This document shows, piece after piece, positions 8,607-16,829 of a stretch of DNA of 46,177 nt. The notes under the pieces are model-generated. The model had not been told where the DNA came from. It saw only the letters and a program-made list of their open reading frames with translations, and did not search any database. Position 1 is the first letter of the stretch, and each line of letters opens with the position of its first letter. Both the position numbers and the translations under genes were made by a program. Source of the DNA: Mesorhizobium sp. SCN 65-20 (GTDB taxonomy: Bacteria > Pseudomonadota > Alphaproteobacteria > Rhizobiales > Rhizobiaceae); contig MEEF01000016.1 in assembly GCA_001724355.1 (NCBI GenBank), positions 1-46,177 of the forward strand, in the 5' to 3' direction.

Positions 8607-9443
8607 ATGACCGACACCACCGAAACGGCCGCCGCACCCGCCTCGCCGATCCTCACGGTCAACAACATCGAGGTGATCTACGACCACGTCATCCTGGTGC
8701 TGAAGGGCGTTTCGCTGTCGGTGCCGGCCGGCGGCATCACCGCGCTGCTCGGCGCCAACGGGGCGGGCAAGACGACCACGCTGAAGGCTATCTCCAACCT
8801 GCTGCTCGCCGAGCGCGGCGAGGTCACCAAGGGTACCATCGTCTTCGACGGCGAACAGGTCCAGGCGCTGTCGCCGAACCAGCTCGTCCGCCGCGGCTGC
8901 ATCCAGGTGATGGAAGGGCGCCATTGCTTCGGCCACCTGACGGTCGAGGACAACCTCTTGTCCGGCGCCTTCACCAGGCGTGACGGCAAGGCTGCGGTGC
9001 GTGCCGACCTCGAACTCGTCTACGAGTATTTCCCGCGCCTCAAGGTGCGTCGCACCAGCCAGGCCGGCTATACGTCAGGAGGCGAGCAGCAGATGGTGGC
9101 GATCGGCAGGGCGCTGATGTCGCGGCCGAAGATGATTCTCCTCGACGAGCCGTCGATGGGGCTCGCGCCGCAATTGGTCGAGGAAATCTTCGGCATCGTG
9201 AAGAAGCTCAACGAGGAGCAGGGCGTCTCTTTCCTGCTCGCCGAGCAGAACGCGGGCGTGGCGCTGCGCTATGCGAAATACGGCTACATTCTGGAGTCCG
9301 GCCGCGTGGTCCTCGATGGCGAGGCACAGGCGTTGCGCCAGAACGAGGATGTGAAGGAATTCTATCTCGGGGTGGGTGGCGAAGGGCGAAAATCATTCCG
9401 CGACGTCAAGCACTACAAGCGGCGCAAGCGGTGGCTTGCCTGA
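8607..9443 (+). CDS. Branched-chain amino acid-type ABC transporter ATP-binding protein (LivF-like)
   Basis: A 278-residue ATPase with Walker A GANGAGKTT near residue 47, an ABC signature TSGGEQQMVAIGRAL and Walker B MILLDEPSMGLAPQ. It completes the importer with the LivG-like ATPase. The C terminus carries a basic extension (GRKSFRDVKHYKRRKRWLA) not found in E. coli LivF, and the helical region between Walker A and the signature is normal. ATG 8607 removes 34 upstream codons that run through the stem-loop repeat. It is the last gene of the six-gene ligase/importer operon. Confidence 0.87.
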   Translation: MTDTTETAAAPASPILTVNNIEVIYDHVILVLKGVSLSVPAGGITALLGANGAGKTTTLKAISNLLLAERGEVTKGTIVFDGEQVQALSPNQLVRRGCIQVMEGRHCFGHLTVEDNLLSGAFTRRDGKAAVRADLELVYEYFPRLKVRRTSQAGYTSGGEQQMVAIGRALMSRPKMILLDEPSMGLAPQLVEEIFGIVKKLNEEQGVSFLLAEQNAGVALRYAKYGYILESGRVVLDGEAQALRQNEDVKEFYLGVGGEGRKSFRDVKHYKRRKRWLA

Positions 9444-9507
9444 GCGCTGCGTCGATCCGCACAGTGATTTCCCGACAATCCGTTGATAAACTTGTCGCAT
9501 GGCGAAA

Positions 9508-9524
9508 GGCAATCTTCCATTGCC
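9508..9524. other. Stem-loop in the gap between the importer operon and oxidase subunit IV
   Basis: GGCAAT (9508-9513) and ATTGCC (9519-9524) form a perfect six-base stem with a five-base loop. No run of T follows, so it is not a clear terminator for the importer operon. Its role is unknown. Confidence 0.3.
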
Positions 9525-9579
9525 CTGCCGCGCGCATTTAGGTATGTGCCCTTGAACTCGCTTTCCGGAGGGGACATTC

Positions 9580-9825
9580 ATGGCAAACCAGCCGACCGGC
9601 CCGATCGAACTTGGCGCCGACATGGACTACGCCGAACACGAGAAGACCTACAATACCTTCATCACGCTGGCCAAGTACGGCACGATGGTTTGCGTCGCGC
9701 TGATCATCGCCATGGCTTTCGGCTTCTTCACCCCGGCGGGCTTCTTTTCGTCGACGGTGTTGTTCCTGATCATCTGCGCAGTCGGCGGCTACCTGCTGCG
9801 CGACGTGCCGACGCACATTAGCTGA
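9580..9825 (+). CDS. aa3-type cytochrome c oxidase subunit IV
   Basis: An 81-residue protein of the bacterial aa3 subunit IV family. It has a soluble acidic N terminus ending MDYAEHEKTYNTF (about 15-27), then a membrane span (TMVCVALIIAMAFGFFTP) and a second hydrophobic segment (STVLFLIICAVGGYLL). In alphaproteobacteria this small subunit accompanies the aa3 oxidase but is not catalytic. A GGAGGGG site sits upstream of the ATG. Its place ahead of pntA is a common rhizobial arrangement, although the two genes are separated here by 294 bases and may not share a transcript. Confidence 0.85.
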   Translation: MANQPTGPIELGADMDYAEHEKTYNTFITLAKYGTMVCVALIIAMAFGFFTPAGFFSSTVLFLIICAVGGYLLRDVPTHIS

Positions 9826-10119
9826 TTTCCCGGCATATATTCCTGCGCAGCCGCGGGCTTGTCCGCGTCCGCTCAAATTCCCGCGAGAAGGGGTTGGGTT
9901 GGAACAGGCAGTCTTCCGTTCGAGAGACTTGAACACGGACCAGCCTCGCGCTGCCTTGCTGCTTGCATGCCCGGCAGGGCATGATCTCTATGTGATTGAG
10001 GGGACGAGTGCGCCCGCTTGTGGCGCCGTCCGACCTGGACTTCGTTGGTAGGGCGCCGGCGCTTTTTTGCGCGCCCGGCACTTTACGTTTGGTAAGGTTC
10101 CAGCCGAAAGGACGTAGCG
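9826..10119. other. 294-bp gap before pntA
   Basis: No credible gene is seen. A perfect hairpin CATGCCC-GGCA-GGGCATG lies at 9966-9983. A self-complementary GCGCCGGCGC followed by six T lies near 10052-10067 and is a weak terminator candidate for the oxidase subunit gene. AAAGGA shortly before the GTG at 10120 is the pntA ribosome binding site. A pntA promoter is expected but not resolved. Confidence 0.35.
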
Positions 10120-11418
10120 GTGGGCCAGACAGTTTTCATACCAAAAGAGATTGACCCTGTGGAGGGCCGCGTGGGCGGTTCGCCGGATACGGTGAAACGC
10201 CTCGTCGGCTTCGGCTTCGACGTGATCGTCGAGGCGGGCGCCGGGACTTTGTCGCGCATCACCGACGCGGATTATGCGGCGGCGGGTGCCAAGATCGGCA
10301 AGGCGGGCGATGCCGCGAAAGCCGATGTGGTGCTGAAGGTGCGCCGCCCGGGCGAGGCCGAGGTCAAGGGCTACAAGCAAGGCGCTGCGGTGCTTGCCAC
10401 CATGGATCCCTATGGCAACGATGCTGCTGTGGCGGCGATGGCCAAGGCAGGTGTCACGGCATTCGCCATGGAATTCATGCCGCGCATCACGCGCGCCCAG
10501 GTGATGGACGTCTTGTCCTCGCAGGCCAACCTCGCCGGTTACCAGGCGGTCATCGACGGTGCCTCCGAATATGACCGGGCGCTGCCGATGATGATGACGG
10601 CGGCAGGTACGGTTCCGGCGGCCAAGGTGTTCGTCATGGGCGTCGGCGTCGCCGGCCTGCAGGCGATCGCCACCGCGCGCCGCATGGGCGCCATCGTCAC
10701 TGCCACCGACGTGCGTCCGGCGGTCAAGGAACAGGTCGCCTCGCTGGGCGCCAAGTTCATCGCCGTCGAGGACGAGGAGTTCAAGCAGGCGGAAACCGCC
10801 GGCGGCTACGCCAAGGAGATGTCCAAGGAGTACCAGGCGAAGCAGGCGGCACTGACCGCCGAGCACATCGCCAAGCAGGATATCGTCATCACCACGGCCT
10901 TGATCCCTGGCCGGCCGGCGCCGAAGCTGGTGTCGGCCAAGATGGTCGCCTCGATGAAGCCGGGTTCCGTGCTGGTCGACCTTGCGGTCGAGCGCGGCGG
11001 CAATGTCGAGGGGGCGGTCCCGGGCAAGGTGGTCAGCACCGACAATGGCGTGAAGATCGTCGGCCATCTCAACGTGCCGGGGCGTGTCGCCGCCTCCGCC
11101 TCGCTGCTTTATGCCAAGAACCTGTTCGCCTTCCTCGAGACGCTGATCGACAAGGGGGCGAAGCAGATCGCCATCAATCGCGACGACGAACTGGTCAAGG
11201 CGACCATGCTGACCGACGGCGGCAAGGTCGTGCATCCGAACTTCGCCAACGCGGCCGCCGCTGCGACGCCCAAGCCGGCAGTGGTGGCGACTGACGGTGA
11301 CGCCGCAGCCAAGCCCGCGGCGAAGAAGGCCGCCGCCAAGTCCGACAAGCCGGCCGCCGCCAAGAAACCGGCCGCTGCCAAGAAGCCGGCCAAGTCGATT
11401 TCCGGGGGAGACGCGTGA
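10120..11418 (+). CDS. pntA: NAD(P) transhydrogenase subunit alpha part 1 (NAD-binding domain I)
   Basis: A 432-residue cytoplasmic subunit that binds NAD(H) in the proton-translocating transhydrogenase, which passes hydride between NADH and NADP and so supplies NADPH. The alanine-dehydrogenase-like N-terminal half ([20 protein letters not shown]) and the Rossmann region [19 protein letters not shown] near residue 178 are clear. Start is GTG 10120, preceded by AAAGGA. The last ~40 residues are a low-complexity Ala/Lys/Pro tail ([20 protein letters not shown]) beyond the usual end of the domain. Its stop overlaps the ATG of the next gene. The split of the alpha subunit into two genes is normal in alphaproteobacteria. 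Confidence 0.92.
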   Translation: MGQTVFIPKEIDPVEGRVGGSPDTVKRLVGFGFDVIVEAGAGTLSRITDADYAAAGAKIGKAGDAAKADVVLKVRRPGEAEVKGYKQGAAVLATMDPYGNDAAVAAMAKAGVTAFAMEFMPRITRAQVMDVLSSQANLAGYQAVIDGASEYDRALPMMMTAAGTVPAAKVFVMGVGVAGLQAIATARRMGAIVTATDVRPAVKEQVASLGAKFIAVEDEEFKQAETAGGYAKEMSKEYQAKQAALTAEHIAKQDIVITTALIPGRPAPKLVSAKMVASMKPGSVLVDLAVERGGNVEGAVPGKVVSTDNGVKIVGHLNVPGRVAASASLLYAKNLFAFLETLIDKGAKQIAINRDDELVKATMLTDGGKVVHPNFANAAAAATPKPAVVATDGDAAAKPAAKKAAAKSDKPAAAKKPAAAKKPAKSISGGDA

Positions 11419-11846
11419 TGGAACAGACTGCTCTCGAAAAAGCCCTCGACCAGCTCGACCAGGCGGTGGCCGCGGTCCGGCTCGGCGTCCAGGAACTGGG
11501 CACTGCGCAGGGTGCTGCGGAAGCCGCGGGCGGGGTGGCGCACGCCGTCTCGGGCGGCGCGATCGATCCGTTCGTGTTCCGCTTCGCCATCTTCGTCTTG
11601 GCGATCTTCGTCGGCTACTACGTGGTCTGGTCGGTGACGCCGGCGCTGCACACGCCGCTGATGGCGGTCACCAACGCCATCTCCTCGGTGATCGTGGTGG
11701 GTGCGCTGCTTGCCGTCGGCATCGCAGCGTCGGGCCTTGCCACCGGCTTCGGCTTCGTCGCCATGGTGCTGGCCGCCGTCAACATCTTCGGCGGCTTCCT
11801 CGTCACCCAGCGCATGCTGGCCATGTACAAGAAGAAGGACAAGTGA
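11418..11846 (+). CDS. pntAB: NAD(P) transhydrogenase subunit alpha part 2 (membrane)
   Basis: A 142-residue protein with a variable Ala/Gly-rich N terminus and about four hydrophobic helices from residue 55 ([20 protein letters not shown]) to the C terminus ending YKKKDK. It forms part of the proton channel with PntB. ATG 11418 overlaps the pntA stop (TGA 11416-11418); a GTG one codon earlier is in frame but less likely. PntB starts two bases after its stop. The N-terminal region of ~50 residues is longer than in many homologs. Confidence 0.9.
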   Translation: MEQTALEKALDQLDQAVAAVRLGVQELGTAQGAAEAAGGVAHAVSGGAIDPFVFRFAIFVLAIFVGYYVVWSVTPALHTPLMAVTNAISSVIVVGALLAVGIAASGLATGFGFVAMVLAAVNIFGGFLVTQRMLAMYKKKDK

Positions 11847-11847
11847 C

Positions 11848-13245
11848 GTGAACGCCAATCTCGCTTCCTTCCTCTACCTGGTCTCGGGCATCCTGTTCAT
11901 CCTGGCGCTGCGCGGCCTGTCGCACCCGACCACCAGCCGCAAGGGCAACACCTACGGCATGGTCGGCATGGGCATCGCCATCCTGACTACGCTGGCTCTG
12001 GCCAAGCCCACGGCCGGCGGCCTCGGCCTGATCGTGCTCGGCCTCGCCATCGGTGGCGGTGCCGGTGCCGTCATCGCCCGCCGCATCGCCATGACCTCGA
12101 TGCCGCAGCTTGTCGCTGCCTTCCACAGCCTCGTCGGCATGGCCGCCGTCATGGTGGCGGCTGCCGCGATCTATGCGCCCGAAAGCTTCGGCATCGGTTC
12201 GGTCGGCGCCATCCACGGCCAGGCGCTGGTCGAGATGAGCCTCGGCGTCGCCATCGGCGCGATCACCTTTACCGGCTCGGTCATCGCCTTCCTCAAGCTT
12301 GACGGCCGCATGTCGGGTAAGCCGATCATGCTGCCGGCCCGCCACGCCATCAACGCCGCCCTCGGCATCGGCCTCGTCGTGCTGATCGTGCTGCTCGTCA
12401 CCACCCAGTCGACCACCATCTTCTGGCTGATCGTGGCGCTGTCCCTGGTGCTCGGCGTGCTGCTGATCATCCCGATCGGCGGCGCCGACATGCCGGTGGT
12501 CGTCTCCATGCTCAACTCCTATTCGGGCTGGGCTGCGGCGGCACTCGGCTTCACGCTGGGCAATCTGGCGCTGATCATCACCGGCGCGCTGGTGGGCTCG
12601 TCCGGTGCGATCCTCAGCTACATCATGTGCAAGGGCATGAACCGCTCGTTCATCTCGGTCATCCTCGGCGGCTTCGGCGGCGAGACTGCCGCGGCAACCG
12701 ACGACGGCATCCAGCGCACGGTCAAGACCGGTGCAGCCGATGACGCCGCCTACCTGATGATGAATGCCCAGAAGGTCATCATCGTGCCGGGCTACGGCAT
12801 GGCGGTGGCGCAGGCCCAGCATGCGCTGCGCGAAATGGCCGACAAGCTCAAGGCCAACGGCGTGGAAGTCAAATACGCCATCCACCCGGTCGCCGGCCGC
12901 ATGCCCGGCCACATGAACGTGCTCTTGGCCGAGGCCAATGTGCCTTATGACGAGGTCTTCGAGCTCGAGGACATCAACAGCGAGTTCGCGCAGGCCGACG
13001 TCGCCTATGTCATCGGCGCCAACGACGTCACCAACCCGTCGGCGCGCGACGACAAGAACTCGCCGATCTACGGCATGCCGATCCTCGACGTCGACAAGGC
13101 CCGCACCTGCCTGTTCGTCAAGCGCAGCCTCGGCTCAGGCTACGCCGGCATCGACAACACGCTGTTCTACAAGGACGGCACCATGATGCTGCTCGGCGAC
13201 GCCAAGAAGATGACCGAGGAAATCGTCAAGGCCATGGATCACTGA
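11848..13245 (+). CDS. pntB: NAD(P) transhydrogenase subunit beta
   Basis: A 465-residue protein, the family's usual length. The N-terminal ~270 residues hold about nine membrane helices that complete the proton path; the C-terminal ~180 residues form the NADP(H) domain, with GYGMAVAQAQHALREM near residue 313 and KRSLGSGYAGIDN near the end. GTG 11848 lies one base after the pntAB stop. A longer open frame upstream (from 11701) overlaps pntAB and is rejected because it would put a non-membrane arginine-rich stretch before the first helix. The operon ends at the terminator at 13287. Confidence 0.93.
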   Translation: MNANLASFLYLVSGILFILALRGLSHPTTSRKGNTYGMVGMGIAILTTLALAKPTAGGLGLIVLGLAIGGGAGAVIARRIAMTSMPQLVAAFHSLVGMAAVMVAAAAIYAPESFGIGSVGAIHGQALVEMSLGVAIGAITFTGSVIAFLKLDGRMSGKPIMLPARHAINAALGIGLVVLIVLLVTTQSTTIFWLIVALSLVLGVLLIIPIGGADMPVVVSMLNSYSGWAAAALGFTLGNLALIITGALVGSSGAILSYIMCKGMNRSFISVILGGFGGETAAATDDGIQRTVKTGAADDAAYLMMNAQKVIIVPGYGMAVAQAQHALREMADKLKANGVEVKYAIHPVAGRMPGHMNVLLAEANVPYDEVFELEDINSEFAQADVAYVIGANDVTNPSARDDKNSPIYGMPILDVDKARTCLFVKRSLGSGYAGIDNTLFYKDGTMMLLGDAKKMTEEIVKAMDH

Positions 13246-13286
13246 GCCGGAGCGCTCGGCCAATTCCATCGATACCAACGACAACG

Positions 13287-13314
13287 AAAAGCCCGGCATC
13301 GCGCCGGGCTTTTT
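13287..13314 (+). terminator. Intrinsic terminator of the pnt operon
   Basis: AAAAGCCCGGC (13287-13297) pairs perfectly with GCCGGGCTTTT (13303-13313) over a five-base loop, ending in T5. It lies about 40 bases after the pntB stop. Confidence 0.88.
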
Positions 13315-13350
13315 GCGTTGGGCAGGTCGCTTGGGTTGGGTAGATGTGAA

Positions 13351-13556
13351 GCGCCCCCCCTCTGGCCTGCCGGCCATCTCCCCCTCAAGGGGAGAGATCG
13401 GCAGCTTCAACGTTTCGCTTGCCCTTCCAAAGGGGTTGGAGGTTGGCTGGTGCGGCGCCACTGCTAATCTCCCCCCTTGAGGGGGAGATGGCCGGCAGGC
13501 CAGAGGGGGGCGAAGGAAGCCACGTCGCCTACACCCTCCCCACAAGGGGGAGGGGG
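13351..13556. repeat. Large GC-rich inverted-repeat element between convergent pntB and lysE-like genes
   Basis: The left arm (13351-13396) contains CCCCCCTCTGGCCTGCCGGC followed by CATCTCCCCCTCAAGGGGAG. The right arm (13468-13512) is its near-exact reverse complement, with about 70 bases between. A smaller CCCTCCCC/GGGGGAGGG hairpin at 13534-13556 abuts the lysE-like stop. Repeats of this kind are scattered through Mesorhizobium and related genomes. It lies between two converging genes, as such palindromic units often do. Confidence 0.8.
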
Positions 13557-13560
13557 ACTG

Positions 13561-14193
13561 TCACCGCTGCGCTTCTGTCGCCATCTTCACGGCCAGCCCC
13601 GCCAGAACCGTACCCATCAGCCAGCGCTGAACGACCATCCAGCCGGGATTGCCGGCGAGGAAGTTCGAGATCGAGCCGGCCGAAATGGCGATGATTGCGT
13701 TGACGGCGACGCTGATGGAAATCTGGATCGTGCCAAGCACGAGCAGCTGCGTCAGCACGTTTCCGGCTGTCGGGTCGATGAACTGCGGCAGCAGCGACAG
13801 GTAGAGCACTGCAACCTTGGGATTGAGCAGGTTGGTGAGGAAGCCCATGGCGAAGAGCTTGCGCGGCCGGTCCCGGGGCAACTCGCGTACATGGAAAGGT
13901 GAACGTCCGCCGGGGCGGATGGCCTGCCAGGCGAGCCAGAGCAGATAGGCTGCGCCGGCGAAGCGGATCGCGTCGTAGGCGAAGGGAACGGCGAGCAGGA
14001 GGGCTGTGATGCCGAGTGCCGCGCACAGCATGTAGATGACGAAGCCGAGCGCCACGCCTGCCAGCGAGATCAGGCCGGCCTTCGGACCCTGGCTGATCGA
14101 GCGCGACACCAGGTAGATCATGTTGGGGCCGGGCGTCAGCACCATGCCGAGCGCGATGGCGGCAAAGGCGATCAGGTTGGCCGTGTCGGGCAT
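13561..14193 (-). CDS. LysE/RhtB-family amino acid exporter
   Basis: A 210-residue inner-membrane protein with about six hydrophobic segments, the standard LysE/RhtB size. The family N terminus is clear: ALGMVLTPGPNMIYLVSRSI (about 15-34), followed by GLISLAGVALGFVIYMLCAA. The middle PGGRSPFHVRELPRDR loop precedes the second half (FAMGFLTNLLNPKVAVLYLS). These proteins export amino acids or other small amines by proton exchange. GAGAGG lies just upstream of the ATG. It stands alone, and the substrate cannot be inferred. Confidence 0.88.
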   Translation of the reverse strand: MPDTANLIAFAAIALGMVLTPGPNMIYLVSRSISQGPKAGLISLAGVALGFVIYMLCAALGITALLLAVPFAYDAIRFAGAAYLLWLAWQAIRPGGRSPFHVRELPRDRPRKLFAMGFLTNLLNPKVAVLYLSLLPQFIDPTAGNVLTQLLVLGTIQISISVAVNAIIAISAGSISNFLAGNPGWMVVQRWLMGTVLAGLAVKMATEAQR

Positions 14194-14317
14194 GCGACCT
14201 CTCTCATCCAGATCAGGTTTTCGGATATCGAAGGACGGGAGATTGCTCGCGGGCAGGGCGTACGAATAGGGGCCAGTTGCGCGGCGGTTGTTGCGGCAGA
14301 CCGAGCGGCTGTCTGCG

Positions 14318-14521
14318 TTACCGGCGATGCGAGCACCAGCTCCTAGGCAGCCGGTCGGGACGTGCCATCTTGATCCCTGCTGCCAGCGCGTCGTCGAGAG
14401 TGTGGGTGTAGTAGGCGGTGTTTTCCTCGCCGCCGAAGTGATTGACGCGAATCTGATTGCCGCGTTTGCTCATCAGGATCCCGATGACGCGAAGCTGGTC
14501 CTGAACTTCCCGATATCTCAT
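14318..14521 (-). CDS. Small hypothetical protein (67 residues)
   Basis: I do not recognise a family with confidence. The protein begins MRYREVQDQLRVIGILMSKR, then GNQIRVNHFGGEENTAYYT, and a DDALAAGIKMA helix-like segment. The balanced composition (many I, N, Y, E and few R-P-A shadow repeats) suggests real coding, unlike the overlapping arginine/proline-rich frames. No signal peptide or membrane span is seen. The Shine-Dalgarno is weak (ACAGG). It lies alone between LysE-like and DUF992 genes, on the same strand. Confidence 0.5.
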   Translation of the reverse strand: MRYREVQDQLRVIGILMSKRGNQIRVNHFGGEENTAYYTHTLDDALAAGIKMARPDRLPRSWCSHRR

Positions 14522-14653
14522 GAATGCCTGTCCACCCGTTGCGCGCTAGCAAACCGCGCCGAGTTGGACTCGGCACGTCGCCTCAGGCCGGATGAACTGC
14601 CCCACCCTTACCGGGGCCCACGTACATCTGAGTGGAGCGATTTTCGCGGTTTT

Positions 14654-14677
14654 GGGCGCCGATTGCAAGCGGCGCCC
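14654..14677. other. Stem-loop after the DUF992 gene
   Basis: GGGCGCCG (14654-14661) and CGGCGCCC (14670-14677) form a perfect eight-base stem with loop ATTGCAAG. It lies 12 bases beyond the DUF992 stop. On the minus strand A rather than T follows, so it is not a classical terminator, but it may end or protect that mRNA. Confidence 0.4.
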
Positions 14678-14689
14678 TCGCCCTATGGT

Positions 14690-15166
14690 TTATTGGCCTG
14701 CGCTCACCAGTTGCAGGGCCCCGATCGCCAGCGCCATGTTGATGCCGGTCTGAGCCTGCACGCTGAGCGGCTGGAGCGCGATCGACTGGGGGCCTCCGCC
14801 CACCAGGACATTCGCGCCGAGGCCGACAGCCACCGTCGCCTCCGCGCTTGCGCCGAAATAGGAGCCGGCCAAGATGTGTGGCGCCAAGACCTCCTGGCTT
14901 GGTGCCATGACGTACCACTGCAGCACCGCCCCCGATGTCGCGCCGACGTCAATTCCATACTTGTTGATCCGGCCGGAGTAGGACTCCTGCGGCAGGTTGG
15001 CGAATGCTGGGTAGAACGTGCATGCCATGTCCTTGCTCGATCCGACGATGAAGCCGGAGCCTCCGGCGATCGTACAAGTCAGCAGCCCCAGTTTTACCCC
15101 GAACTGGGCCTGCGCCGGCAGCGTGAGTGGCAGCAGGGCGATTGCAGCAAGCAGGAGTTTTTTCAT
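14690..15166 (-). CDS. DUF992-family exported protein
   Basis: A 158-residue protein with a clear signal peptide (MKKLLLAAIALLPLTLPAQA, cleavage near residue 20). The mature part is rich in Gly, Ala and Val with alternating hydrophobic residues, as in DUF992, a family common in rhizobia. It has two cysteines (LLTCTIAGG, MACTFYP) that could pair in the periplasm. Strings such as GSGFIVGSSKD and GANVLVGGG are typical. AAAGGAGA just before the ATG fixes the start. The function of the family is not known to me; a periplasmic location is expected. Confidence 0.72.
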   Translation of the reverse strand: MKKLLLAAIALLPLTLPAQAQFGVKLGLLTCTIAGGSGFIVGSSKDMACTFYPAFANLPQESYSGRINKYGIDVGATSGAVLQWYVMAPSQEVLAPHILAGSYFGASAEATVAVGLGANVLVGGGPQSIALQPLSVQAQTGINMALAIGALQLVSAGQ

Positions 15167-15228
15167 GGCCGTCTCCTTTCATCTTCCAGCTGCAAAAACC
15201 TGCCTGTGACTGAAAGGTTCCGGAGGGG

Positions 15229-15822
15229 CTAGCCTATCTTCCGCATTTGACGACGAATTTTCTCCCCGAAGCGCTCGACGCGGTCGGGCTTGGGCTTTTC
15301 GGCGGCGTAGAAGGGCAGCATCGCGAAGCTCGCCGTCGGTGCGCAAGCGGCGAACACGCCGCGCTTGAGGATGCGCCGGACGGGGCGCCGCATGACCAGC
15401 CTGTCGACCCACCAGGGGCTGCCCAGCGTGGTGATGGCGACCACGTGGCGAAGCTTGTAGAGCAGCGGCCTGATGGGGCCGAAGTCGCTGCCGTGATCGA
15501 AGGCGATGCCGGGCGCGAAGACGCGATCCACCCATCCCTTGAGCATGGCCGGCAGACCGAACCACCAGGTCGGAAAGACCAGCACCAGCACTTCCGCGTC
15601 GCGAAGGGCGGATGCATGCGCCTTCAACCCCGACGCCTCGAAGCGCTCGCCATAATAGGAACCACGTTCGGCAGTCGTCAGGCGGGGATCGAATTCGGCC
15701 TTGTAGAGGTCGAGCACGGTGACGCCATGTCCGGCGCGGGCGAGCTCGATCTCGACGATGTCGGCGAAATGGCGGTTCAGGCTCTCGGGCAGGGGATGGG
15801 CCAGGACGACGAGGCAGTTCAA
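15229..15822 (-). CDS. NAD(P)H-dependent oxidoreductase, flavodoxin-like fold (NQO1/KefF type)
   Basis: A 197-residue protein of the flavodoxin_2 family. It starts MNCLVVLAHPLPESLNRHFA, the phosphate-binding loop for FMN or FAD, and has the conserved FPTWWFGLPAMLKGW flavin-contact block near residue 85. A later LGSPWW segment also fits. Such enzymes reduce quinones, azo compounds or nitro groups, or regulate potassium efflux. The start is TTG at 15822: the first beta strand begins immediately, so a later start would delete it. It is followed downstream by DUF992 on the same strand, with no obvious functional link. Confidence 0.78.
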   Translation of the reverse strand: MNCLVVLAHPLPESLNRHFADIVEIELARAGHGVTVLDLYKAEFDPRLTTAERGSYYGERFEASGLKAHASALRDAEVLVLVFPTWWFGLPAMLKGWVDRVFAPGIAFDHGSDFGPIRPLLYKLRHVVAITTLGSPWWVDRLVMRRPVRRILKRGVFAACAPTASFAMLPFYAAEKPKPDRVERFGEKIRRQMRKIG

Positions 15823-15846
15823 GGCATTGTCCCGCCGCTTTGAGAA

Positions 15847-16695
15847 TCAGACGCCGCGGGTGCGGGCCAGGCCATCGACGGCCGGCTTGTAGTTCGGGTC
15901 GAGGCGCACCGCTTCAGCGTAGGATTTCGCGGCCTTCGCCTTGTCGCCGCGACGCTCGTAGATCAGCGCCTGGTTGGCCCAGCTCTCGGCGATCTTGCCG
16001 TCGAGCTTGATGGCCATGTTGAAGTCGGCGAAGGCGTTTTCGTCGTCGCCGGTGGCGAGATAGGACAGGCCGCGGCCGTTGTAGGGTTCGGCGGCATCGG
16101 GCGACAGCGAGATCGCCTTTGAGAAGTCCTCGATGGCGTAGGCGTGCTGGCCCTGCTGCTGATAGATCAGGCCGCGGTTGTGGTATGCGCGCGGGTCAGT
16201 GGTGTCGAGCTCGATCGCCTTCTGGAAGTCGTTGAACGCGTCCTGCGTGCGGCCGGCCTTCCGGTAGAGATTGCCACGGCCGATGTAAGCCGCGTCATAG
16301 GAGGCGTTGAGCTGGATCGCCTTGTTGTAGTCGGCGAGCGCCGCTGGCTGGTTGCCCATCAGGCGATAGATCAGGGCGCGGTTGGAATAGGCCTGGTAGA
16401 AGTTCGGGTTGAGCTGCAGTGCCCGGTCGAAGTCCTGCAGGGCCTCGCGGTACTTGCCGCCCCGGCCATAGGCCGAGCCGCGCACGTTGTAGGCCTCGGG
16501 GTCGTTGGGATTGGTCGAGATCACGGCGCTGAGGGAGGCGATGTTCTCGGTCGATCCCTGCATGGTGTCGATTTTGGTCAGCTCGCCGGCGGGACCCGCG
16601 GACTGGCAGCCTGCCACAGCCAGTCCCAGGAACATGAGAGCCGTCACTGCGCCCCCGCCAATGGAAGACCTGCGGTTGCTCATGACTGCATTCAT
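15847..16695 (-). CDS. Tetratricopeptide-repeat lipoprotein
   Basis: A 282-residue protein with a lipobox (LGLAVAGCQS, cysteine near residue 31), implying anchoring to a membrane after lipid modification. From about residue 58 it consists of six to seven consecutive 34-residue TPR units with recurring AYxNRGxxY and AxxDFxKAIxLxP patterns. TPR arrays mount partner proteins. ATG 16695 is chosen because GAGGGACA precedes it; a longer frame to 16755 exists but would put 20 proline/alanine-rich residues before the signal sequence. Its place next to rpsU is common in Hyphomicrobiales. Confidence 0.85.
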   Translation of the reverse strand: MNAVMSNRRSSIGGGAVTALMFLGLAVAGCQSAGPAGELTKIDTMQGSTENIASLSAVISTNPNDPEAYNVRGSAYGRGGKYREALQDFDRALQLNPNFYQAYSNRALIYRLMGNQPAALADYNKAIQLNASYDAAYIGRGNLYRKAGRTQDAFNDFQKAIELDTTDPRAYHNRGLIYQQQGQHAYAIEDFSKAISLSPDAAEPYNGRGLSYLATGDDENAFADFNMAIKLDGKIAESWANQALIYERRGDKAKAAKSYAEAVRLDPNYKPAVDGLARTRGV

Positions 16696-16756
16696 CGCTG
16701 TGTCCCTCACTGGCGCCCCGGGGGTAGGCGCGGCGTCCGGAAGGGGTCCGGACAAA

Positions 16757-16791
16757 ACAAAAAGGTGGCGGCGATGATTAGTCGCCCCACC
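16757..16791 (-). terminator. Intrinsic terminator of rpsU
   Basis: On the minus strand GGTGGGGCGA pairs with TCGCCGCCACC (one bulged base) over a seven-base loop and is followed by TTTTTGTT. It lies about 40 bases past the rpsU stop and separates it from the TPR gene. Confidence 0.82.
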
Positions 16792-16829
16792 TCGTCGTTA
16801 TCCTTCGAAAAGGACCAAAGCTTGGCGTA

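Noticed and set aside
9966..9983. Hairpin upstream of pntA as an intrinsic terminator
   Set aside because: Perfect stem but no T-run after it on either strand.
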